From Pseudomonas sp. RIT-562 (lineage in GTDB: Bacteria; Pseudomonadota; Gammaproteobacteria; Pseudomonadales; Pseudomonadaceae): DNA of 64,000 bases. Positions 56,516 through 64,000 of the stretch are shown here, one piece after another (positions within the stretch are counted from its first letter, which is position 1; each line of letters begins with the position of its first letter). Under the pieces are notes generated by a model that worked only from the letters and a program-made list of their open reading frames with translations, made no database searches and had not been told where the DNA came from. A program made the translations under genes and the position numbers. The stretch lies in assembly GCF_026241895.1 (NCBI RefSeq), contig NZ_JAPJIV010000005.1, positions 124,001-188,000 on the forward strand. Reading direction: 5' to 3'.

Positions 56516-56570
56516 GTACCCCCGACAGTCACCCTGCCTCACCTTTGTGGGGCCAGGTGTTAAACGTCAT

Positions 56571-57641
<1,071 letters not shown>

Positions 57642-57667
57642 TCGTAACGAATTCTTAGGAGAGCAGG

Positions 57668-60049
57668 ATGAAATTCAGTGAACAATGGCTGCGTGGCTGG
57701 GTAAGCCCGCAGGTAAGTCGCGACGAGCTGGTTGCTCGTCTGTCGATGGCCGGTCTTGAGGTCGACAGCGTTACGCTGGCCGCCGGTGAATTCAGTGGCG
57801 TGGTGGTGGGCGAAGTACTGAGCACCGAGCAGCATCCGGACGCCGACAAGCTGCGCGTGTGCCAGGTCAGCAATGGCGCTGAGACCTTCAAGGTCGTGTG
57901 CGGTGCGCCAAACGTGCGCCCGGGCCTGAAGATCCCATTCGCCATGATCGGCGCCGAGCTGCCGGGCGACTTCAAGATCAAGAAAGCCAAGCTGCGGGGC
58001 GTCGAGTCCAACGGCATGCTGTGCTCGCAAGCCGAGCTGCAGGTTGGTGAAGGCAACGACGGCCTGATGGAATTGCCGGTCGATGCACCGGTCGGCCAGG
58101 ACATCCGTGAATACCTGGGCCTGGACGACGCCAGCATCGAGGTCGACCTGACCCCGAACCGCGGCGACTGCCTGTCCGTGGCCGGCCTGGCCCGTGAAGT
58201 CGGCGCGCTGTACGCCGCCGAAGTCACCCGTCCGGTCGTGGCCAGCGTGCCAGCCGTGCACGACGAAGTGCGCTCGGTTGAAGTCCTGGCGCCTGCCGCT
58301 TGCCCGCGTTACCTGGGGCGGGTGATCCGCAACGTCGACCTGTCCAAGCCGACTCCGCTGTGGATGGTTGAGCGCCTGCGTCGTTCCGACGTGCGCAGCA
58401 TCGACGCCGCCGTCGACATCACCAACTACGTGATGCTGGAACTGGGTCAGCCGCTGCACGCTTTCGATCTCGCCGAAATCAATGGCGGCATCCGTGTGCG
58501 CATGGCTGAAGAAGGCGAGAAGCTGGTACTGCTCGACGGTCAGGAAGTCAGCCTGCGTAGCGATACCCTGGTCATCGCCGACCACACCCGCGCCCTGGCT
58601 ATCGCCGGCGTCATGGGTGGCGAGCACAGCGGCGTCAACACCGCGACCACTCGTGACGTGTTCCTCGAAAGCGCCTTCTTCGACCAGATCGCCGTCGCTG
58701 GCAAGGCCCGTTCCTACGGCCTGCACACCGACGCCTCGCACCGCTACGAGCGTGGCGTGGACTGGCAACTGGCCCGTGAAGCCATGGAGCGCGCCACCGG
58801 CCTGCTGCTGGAAATCACTGGCGGCGAAGCCGGCCCGATCATCGAAACCGTCAGCGAACAGCACCTGCCTTCCATCGCACCAGTCACCCTGCGGGCACAG
58901 CGCATCAGCCAGATGCTCGGCATGGAAATGGAAGCGGCCGAAGTCGAGCGCCTGCTCAACGGCCTGGGCCTGAAAATTTCCGCCGACGGGGCAGGGCAGT
59001 GGCGCGTAGAAGTGCCAAGCCATCGCTTCGACATCAGCCTGGAAGTCGACCTGATCGAAGAACTGGCCCGCCTGTACGGTTATAACCGTCTGCCGGTTCG
59101 TTACCCGCAAGCCCGCCTGGCTCCGCAAGCCAAGGCCGAAGCCCGCAGCGACCTGCCGGAACTGCGTCGCCTGCTGGTCGCCCGTGGTTATCAGGAAGCG
59201 ATTACCTACAGCTTCATCGATCCGAAACAATTCGAGTTGTTTAATCCAGGTGTTGAACCGCTGCTGTTGGCCAACCCGATCTCCAACGACATGGCCGCCA
59301 TGCGTTCGTCGCTGTGGCCAGGCCTGGTCAAGGCGCTGCAGCACAACCTGAACCGCCAGCAGGACCGCGTCCGCCTGTTCGAAAGCGGCCTGCGTTTCGT
59401 CGGTCAGCTGGAAGGCCTCAAGCAAGAGCCGATGATCGCCGGTGTGGTGTGCGGTAGTCGCCTGCCTGAAGGCTGGGCACAAGGTCGCGACGTCGTCGAC
59501 TTCTTCGACGTCAAGGCTGACGTGGAAGCGGTATTAGGCTTCGCCGGCGCACTGGATTCGTTCACGTTCGTGCCGGGCAAACACCCAGCGCTGCACCCGG
59601 GTCAGACCGCGCGCATCGAACGTGAAGGGCGCCTGGTCGGCTTCGTCGGCGCCATTCACCCGGAACTGTCGAAAACCCTCGGTCTCGACCGTCCGGTGTT
59701 CGTATTCGAGCTGGTTCTGGCCGAAGTGGCACTGGGTAAAATGCCTAAATTCCAGGAGTTATCGCGCTTTCCTGAAGTGCGACGTGACCTGGCACTGATC
59801 GCGCAGAAAGACGTCGCAGCGAGCGCAGTACTCGACGTAATCCGTGAAAATGCAGGCGAATGGCTGACAGACCTCAGGCTATTTGACGTGTATCAGGGTA
59901 AAGGCATTGATCCTGATAGAAAAAGCCTTGCAGTCGGCTTGACCTGGCAGCATCCATCGCGCACTCTTAATGACGATGAGGTGAATACCACGACGCAAAA
60001 CATCCTCACCTCGCTCGAACAAAGGTTGAACGCCACGTTAAGGAAGTGA
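57668..60049 (+). CDS. pheT: Phenylalanine-tRNA ligase beta subunit
   Basis: A 793-residue editing and tRNA-binding subunit. The N-terminal OB (EMAP-like) domain has VVVGEVLSTEQHPDADKLRV, then B3/B4 editing, B5 DNA-binding like and the C-terminal ferredoxin-like anticodon domain (FPEVRRDLALIAQKDVAAS). AGGAGAGCAGG precedes the ATG. ihfA follows after 3 bp. Confidence 0.98.
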   Translation: MKFSEQWLRGWVSPQVSRDELVARLSMAGLEVDSVTLAAGEFSGVVVGEVLSTEQHPDADKLRVCQVSNGAETFKVVCGAPNVRPGLKIPFAMIGAELPGDFKIKKAKLRGVESNGMLCSQAELQVGEGNDGLMELPVDAPVGQDIREYLGLDDASIEVDLTPNRGDCLSVAGLAREVGALYAAEVTRPVVASVPAVHDEVRSVEVLAPAACPRYLGRVIRNVDLSKPTPLWMVERLRRSDVRSIDAAVDITNYVMLELGQPLHAFDLAEINGGIRVRMAEEGEKLVLLDGQEVSLRSDTLVIADHTRALAIAGVMGGEHSGVNTATTRDVFLESAFFDQIAVAGKARSYGLHTDASHRYERGVDWQLAREAMERATGLLLEITGGEAGPIIETVSEQHLPSIAPVTLRAQRISQMLGMEMEAAEVERLLNGLGLKISADGAGQWRVEVPSHRFDISLEVDLIEELARLYGYNRLPVRYPQARLAPQAKAEARSDLPELRRLLVARGYQEAITYSFIDPKQFELFNPGVEPLLLANPISNDMAAMRSSLWPGLVKALQHNLNRQQDRVRLFESGLRFVGQLEGLKQEPMIAGVVCGSRLPEGWAQGRDVVDFFDVKADVEAVLGFAGALDSFTFVPGKHPALHPGQTARIEREGRLVGFVGAIHPELSKTLGLDRPVFVFELVLAEVALGKMPKFQELSRFPEVRRDLALIAQKDVAASAVLDVIRENAGEWLTDLRLFDVYQGKGIDPDRKSLAVGLTWQHPSRTLNDDEVNTTTQNILTSLEQRLNATLRK

Positions 60050-60052
60050 CGT

Positions 60053-60355
60053 ATGGGGGCTCTGACGAAAGCTGAGATGGCGGAACGTCTGTATGAGGAG
60101 TTGGGCCTGAATAAACGGGAGGCCAAGGAATTGGTTGAACTGTTTTTTGAAGAAATCAGGCACGCTCTGGAAGACAACGAACAAGTCAAATTGTCCGGTT
60201 TCGGCAATTTCGACCTTCGGGACAAACGCCAGCGGCCTGGCCGCAATCCGAAAACGGGAGAAGAAATCCCGATCACGGCTCGCCGTGTGGTCACCTTTCG
60301 TCCAGGGCAGAAGTTGAAGGCCCGAGTTGAGGCTTATGCTGGAACCAAGTCATAA
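60053..60355 (+). CDS. ihfA: Integration host factor subunit alpha
   Basis: A 100-residue DNA-bending protein of the HU/IHF family: [40 protein letters not shown] with the intercalating Pro, and [16 protein letters not shown]. It binds DNA as a dimer with IhfB and supports phage integration, sigma-54 promoters and nucleoid structure. It overlaps the MerR gene by 20 bases. Confidence 0.98.
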   Translation: MGALTKAEMAERLYEELGLNKREAKELVELFFEEIRHALEDNEQVKLSGFGNFDLRDKRQRPGRNPKTGEEIPITARRVVTFRPGQKLKARVEAYAGTKS

Positions 60356-60692
60356 CGACGAGCTACCCGTCATCCCAGGCAAACGCTACTTCACCATCGG
60401 TGAAGTCAGCGAGCTGTGTGCGGTAAAACCACACGTGCTGCGCTACTGGGAGCAGGAGTTTCCTCAACTCAACCCCGTTAAACGCCGCGGAAACCGCCGG
60501 TATTATCAGCGTCAAGACGTGCTGATGATCCGGCAGATCCGCGCGCTTCTTTACGATCAGGGCTTCACCATCGGCGGCGCGAGACTGCGTTTGTCCGGCG
60601 ACGAAGCCAAAGATGACACCACCCAGTACAAGCAGATGATCCGGCAGATGATTGCCGAATTGGAAGACGTGCTGGTGGTACTCAAGAAATAA
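60336..60692 (+). CDS. MerR-family transcriptional regulator
   Basis: A 118-residue regulator: MerR helix-turn-helix [20 protein letters not shown] and [18 protein letters not shown], a second helix pair, then a short helix ([18 protein letters not shown]) instead of a metal- or drug-binding domain. The fixed place after ihfA is conserved in pseudomonads. It starts inside ihfA (ATG 60336), so it is translationally coupled. Target unknown. Confidence 0.9.
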   Translation: MLEPSHNDELPVIPGKRYFTIGEVSELCAVKPHVLRYWEQEFPQLNPVKRRGNRRYYQRQDVLMIRQIRALLYDQGFTIGGARLRLSGDEAKDDTTQYKQMIRQMIAELEDVLVVLKK

Positions 60693-60710
60693 TATTTCGC
60701 TTTTAAATAC

Positions 60711-60739
60711 TTCCAGTTTTCAAAAGCTTGCGATATATT
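60711..60739 (+). promoter_or_regulatory. Possible promoter of tRNA-Pro
   Basis: TATATT (-10, 60734-60739) is good; the -35 TTCCAG at 60711-60716 is weak, with 17 bp spacing. The interval before the tRNA contains CGAGATGAGGG. Confidence 0.4.
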
Positions 60740-60781
60740 CTTGAGCGTCCTTCGAGATGAGGGACAAGTTTCACGCCTAGT

Positions 60782-60858
60782 CGGGGCGTAGCGCAGTCCG
60801 GTAGCGCACTAGCATGGGGTGCTAGGGGTCGAGTGTTCGAATCACTCCGTCCCGACCA
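60782..60858 (+). tRNA. tRNA-Pro (anticodon GGG)
   Basis: A 77-base cloverleaf: CGGGGCG pairs with CGTCCCG (one G-T pair), anticodon stem CTAGC/GCTAG around ATGGGGT with anticodon GGG, T loop TTCGAAT, CCA encoded. It is the last core gene before the mobile region; tRNA 3' ends are common integration sites. Confidence 0.97.
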
Positions 60859-60874
60859 TATATTTCAATGATTT

Positions 60875-60902
60875 AGCCCAATCTGAAAAGATTGGGCTTT
60901 TT
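60875..60902 (+). terminator. Rho-independent terminator of tRNA-Pro
   Basis: AGCCCAATCT and AGATTGGGCT form a perfect 10-bp stem around GAAA, then TTTT. Confidence 0.92.
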
Positions 60903-60905
60903 CAT

Positions 60906-61454
60906 GTCTAAACAAATACTCCCACATTTACTCCCACGGATATTTTGGATCTGGGTAGCGTTGCCATCCGGAAGGCGCAATTGTGTTCTGATCTCGTGTC
61001 CGGAGGCTCCCCGTGCCAAGGCAATGCTCTGAATTGACAAGTGCGTTCGTCAACTGTATTGCCCATATCGAAGGTCCGCGAGGCGAGCACCGGAGGATGG
61101 GTATTGGCGGGGTGATAGTCTCGGTTGCTGCTGAGGTGATTCAGACAATCGCTCAGGTTCCGGCAGAGGCATTAGGTATCACGCGGTTTCAGCGGCGTGA
61201 CGGGGAGAGGGCTGATCAAGCGTGATCCCACTCAGCGAGCCGCAACCATCAGCAGCAACCACGGGTGGACGTGGGTATAGCATTTTGCTAGCTTCGATTC
61301 ATTTCCCGTTACTCCCTAGGTGACCTTTTCGGCGTCGACTGACCCGTTTTACAGCTCTGTTGGGTACAAGCAAGTACCGCCCAGGATTGAGGTCGCGCGC
61401 AAGGACAGTCTTCCAGTCCCTTTCACATCAGTTGCGTGAGGCAAACAAGGAGTT
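60906..61454. other. Gene-poor interval after tRNA-Pro, probable decayed island end
   Basis: About 550 bp. ACTCCCACATTTACTCCCAC lies 15-35 bp after the terminator and, read on the - strand, encodes VGVNVGV, reminiscent of the last codons of phage integrases inserted at tRNA genes; this is only suggestive. A 70-codon GTG frame at 61013-61225 has a GGAGG site but no recognisable product, so I do not call it a gene. Confidence 0.4.
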
Positions 61455-61680
61455 CAGTTTGGGTATCTGGCTGGCGGCTCGCCGACTGCATCAAGGAAAA
61501 TTCATCTGGCCAGGTTCTCGTCATGGTCTTCAGGTGGCGCTGAGCGACGAACAGTTACTCGCTCTGGTGCTGGGCTTGCCTTGGCAAAGAATTGGGCCAG
61601 ACAACGCGATTTCCATCATGAAACGTCTGCCATGGCCAGCGTCGCCGTGCAATTGTCCGATGAGCCATCGTCGGTGTTGA
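61455..61680 (+). pseudogene. tnpB: IS66 accessory protein TnpB, 5'-truncated
   Basis: About 55 codons match the C-terminal part of IS66 TnpB: GIWLAARRLHQGKFIWPGSR, LQVALSDEQLLALVLGLPWQ. The preceding sequence in frame (REANKEFSL) is not TnpB-like, so the gene was cut at about 61455. The frame runs on past the normal end to 61680, overlapping tnpC. Confidence 0.8.
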
Positions 61681-63228
61681 CCTGCTCTGGCAAAATCGGT
61701 GGCATTACTTCGCTTCCTAATCTCGACCAACTAAACCCTGAACAACTGCGCACTATCGCGGCGCAGTTGATGCAGCGCGTCGAGTCCATGGACAAGCAGA
61801 TCCACCACTACAAAACGGTCAACGACAAGCTGAACCATGAGATCGCACAGCACAAGCGTTTCAAATTTGCCAAGCGCAGCGAGCAACTAAACCCGGATCA
61901 AGCCAGCCTGCTCGATGACCTGATCGACGCCGACATCGCGGCCATCGAAGCCGAGCTTGAGGCGTTGCAACCCGCTCTGGCCCCGACCGTGGCTCGGCAA
62001 AGACCTAAACGCACAGCCTTGCCGCCCGAGTTTCCACGCATGCAGATCCATCACGAACCGGACAACACGCAGTGCACCTGCGGCTGCGCCCTCAAGCGTA
62101 TCGGCGAGGATGTCAGCGAGAAACTCGACTACACGCCCGGCGTGTTCACCGTCGAACAACACATCCGTGGCAAGTGGGTGTGCGATCAATGCGAGACACT
62201 GATCCAGGCACCGGTTCCCGCGCAGATCATCGACAAGGGCATCCCCACGGCAGGTCTGCTGGCCCAAGTGATGATCGCCAAATACGCTGATCATTTGCCG
62301 CTGTACCGTCAGGAAAAGATCTTTGGCCGGGCCGGCCTCGCCATCCCGCGCTCGACCTTGGCGCAGTGGGTCGGCACCTGCGGTGTGCAACTGCAACCGC
62401 TGGTCGATGCCCTGCGCGAGTGGTGCTTGAACACAGCATGGTGCACGCCGGTACAGGTGCTCATGCCCGGCGTGAAGAAAACCCATCGGGCCTACGTCTG
62501 GGCCTATGCGCCCACCGCGTCTGCCGATATCCGCGCGGTGGTGTACGACTTCAGCCCAAGCCGCTCGGGTGAACACGCTCGCGCCTTCCTGCAAGACTGG
62601 AAAGGCAAACTGGTGTGCGGCGATTTTGGTGGCTACAAGGCCAGTTTTTGCAATGGGTGTGACAGAGATCGGTTGCATGGCTCATGCTCGGCGCAAATTC
62701 TTTGACCTGCACGCCACGAACAAAAGCCAGCTGGCCGAACAGGCCTTGCGCTATATCCAGGTGCTGTACGAAATAGAACAGCAAATCCGCGACCTTGAGC
62801 CTGACGCTCGACGACGAATACGCCAGGAAAAAGCCGCACCGGCAATGGACGCCTTGCATGCCTGGATGATCGCCCAGCGCGAGCTTGTGCACGATGGCGT
62901 GGCCATCGCCAGAGCCCTGGATTACAGCCTCGAGCGCGGGACGGCGTTGTCACGTTATCTGGATGACGGCGTCGTGCCTATCGATAACAACCACATCGAG
63001 CAGCAGATCCGGCCATGGGCTCTTGGACGCAAAAATTGGCTCTTTGCAGGATCGTTGCGCAGCGGCAAACGTGCGGCGGCGCTGATGAGTCTGATCCAGT
63101 CGGCCAAGCTCAATGGGCATGACCCGTATGCTTATCTGAAGGACGTTCCGGCGCGGCTACCGACGCAGCGAGCGAGTGAGATCGCCGGGTTGTTGCCGCA
63201 TAACTGGATACCGTTACGCAACCTGTAA
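61632..63228 (+). pseudogene. tnpC: IS66-family transposase TnpC, frameshifted
   Basis: The first frame gives about 340 residues: IS66 coiled coil and FAKRSEQLN, the zinc finger with CTCGCA and CDQC, then RADHLPLYRQEKI-like and VCGDFGGYKASF. At 62645-62649 a run of five T has one base too many. The second frame continues exactly with AMGVTEIGCMAHARRKFFDL to PIDNNHIEQQIRPWALGRKN, with the DDE-type catalytic Glu. The total of 1597 bases is 532 codons plus one. A sequencing error cannot be ruled out. Confidence 0.88.
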
Positions 63229-63244
63229 TGCCCGTTTGCTTACA

Positions 63245-63613
63245 CTGATCTGGCGCTATACCAACGATGAAAAAGGCCTGATGCTGCACCGTTACTGGAG
63301 TTCGAAATGCTGGGGCTGCGCAATGAAACCGCAGTGCACATCGAGCACGGAACGGCAGGTTCGACGCTGGGAGCATGAAGCCATACTGGAGGAAATGCAT
63401 AACAGACTGAGCAACGCGCCGGACATGATGCGATTCCGCAAGCGTACTGTGGAGCATCCCTTCGGGACACTCAAAAAATGGATGGGCGCCACGCATTCCT
63501 GACACGAAAGCTGTGCGGAGTAAGTGCGGAGATGAGTTTGAACGTCCTACAACTTGAAGTGCGTCATGAAAATTCTCGGTACCAGAGGTTTAATGAAAGC
63601 GCTGTCGGCCTGA
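63245..63613 (+). pseudogene. IS1182-family transposase, C-terminal remnant
   Basis: The frame starting near TLIWRYTNDEKGLMLHRYW carries the family zinc-like CWGCAMKPQC, RRWEHEAILEEMHNRL and the TVEHPFGTLKKWMGATH motif. A base is missing after about 63499; the next frame gives FLTRKLCGVSAEMSLNVL. A further shift at about 63547 gives YNLKCVMKILGTRGLMKALS before the stop. At least two frameshifts and no N-terminal half, so it is dead. Its left end abuts the IS66 right end. Confidence 0.85.
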
Positions 63614-64000
63614 GGAGACCCATATTTTGGCCACGCAGCAAGGTAAAAGCGGCGCTGGGGCCCCCAAGACCTAGTGATGATCCGCAGGACATGTGTGAGC
63701 TACTCAGCTAACAACCGTCGGCTCTGCGCGCCGGCAGTGCATCCGTGCGTTTTTACACACTCTGGGCCGATTGCGGCCATTCACATACAAGTACCTGGGG
63801 CTTAAATCTCAACTCCTGCATCCGTTGTACGGCGAGTTAACGGTGGCAGATGGTAGCTAGTTGCCCAGTGCGAAAAGGCAAAAAAATACCGGCGTGTGAT
63901 ATAAAAGCTAAGGCCCAAGCTTGCATGCCTCGCGTCAATCAACAAAGTCTCGCTGGACGAACCGTGAGTTGATGGCCAGACTGAACGATCCCAAGTTGAT
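63614..64000. other. Right flank, probable IS1182 end and unknown DNA
   Basis: To about 63763 the text (CGTGCGTTTTTACACACTCT, then GGCCGATTGCGGCC) resembles the right end of IS1182-type elements. Beyond that I recognise no gene; stops occur in all frames. 63915-63930 reads CCAAGCTTGCATGCCT (see findings). Confidence 0.4.

Larger units (their letters stand above)
61455..63243 (+). mobile_element. IS66-family insertion sequence, 5'-truncated
   Basis: The element has the last half of tnpB, a full-length but frameshifted tnpC, and the right inverted repeat ending GCTTAC at 63243 (IS66 ends start GTAAGC). No matching left end with GTAAGC was seen, and tnpB homology starts abruptly at about 61455 with GIWLAARRLHQGKF. 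The copy should be inactive. Confidence 0.85.

Noticed and set aside
61013..61225. 70-codon GTG frame with GGAGG site after tRNA-Pro
   Set aside because: The ribosome site is good, but the product (MPRQCSELTSAFVNC...) resembles nothing known and lies in decayed mobile DNA; kept as an unassigned interval.
62645..62649. Programmed frameshift in IS66 tnpC
   Set aside because: IS66 TnpC is not known to need frameshifting, and the element also lacks its left end, so decay or a read error is simpler.

Overview
The window looks like chromosomal DNA of a Pseudomonas of the fluorescens group. The evidence is the gene order (leuCD-leuB-asd-fimV-truA-trpF-accD-folC-cvpA-purF-metZ and thrS-infC-rpmI-rplT-pheST-ihfA-merR), GC-rich third codon positions, many Pseudomonas-type REP hairpins (core GTAGGAGTGAGCCTGCTCGCGAT), an RsmE-type CsrA and a DUF1654 gene. 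This assignment comes from recognising sequence and gene order, not from a database search.

Layout. (1) 0-18.9 kb: core biosynthesis on the + strand. It holds leucine synthesis interrupted by a SAM methyltransferase, Asd plus an Asd paralogue without the catalytic cysteine, the polar hub protein FimV, tRNA pseudouridine synthase, TrpF, AccD, FolC, a SPOR protein, CvpA, PurF, MetZ and a short-chain dehydrogenase. (2) 19-23.7 kb: tRNA-Val and two identical tRNA-Asp genes, then a Fur box, an ECF sigma factor, a FecR-type regulator and a TonB-dependent receptor with an STN signalling domain, which together form a siderophore cell-surface signalling unit. (3) 24-31 kb: a Tat-exported molybdenum hydroxylase operon (large subunit, [2Fe-2S] subunit, three-haem cytochrome c, XdhC-like factor) and a convergent FAD oxidase. 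(4) 31.3-33.9 kb: a tRNA-Val gene followed by small accessory genes, including a lipoprotein nuclease. (5) 34-39.1 kb, - strand: a bacteriophytochrome, a stand-alone receiver and a double-receiver hybrid kinase. (6) 39.4-43.8 kb: DUF2214 protein, RsmE, a SPOR lipoprotein, endonuclease I with DUF1654 behind a LexA box, periplasmic asparaginase, and an unknown coiled-coil gene. (7) 43.9-51 kb: rbsBACRKD plus an exported nucleoside hydrolase, a route from extracellular nucleosides to ribose-5-phosphate. (8) 51-53 kb: small genes, an I78-type lipoprotein and a cold-shock protein. (9) 53.4-60.7 kb: translation genes thrS-infC-rpmI-rplT-pheST, then ihfA and a MerR regulator. (10) 60.8-64 kb: tRNA-Pro followed by degraded mobile DNA, namely a 5'-truncated, frameshifted IS66 element abutting a decayed IS1182-type transposase.

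I did not find a clear defence island, CRISPR array or phage. The parts most worth following up are the SOS-box DUF1654/EndA pair, the phytochrome cluster without a haem oxygenase, the exported nucleoside hydrolase linked to ribose uptake, the Mo-hydroxylase operon of unknown substrate, and several uncharacterised small genes. All product names rest on reading motifs and gene order by eye. Starts were moved to internal codons where a Shine-Dalgarno sequence, signal peptide or family start supports it.
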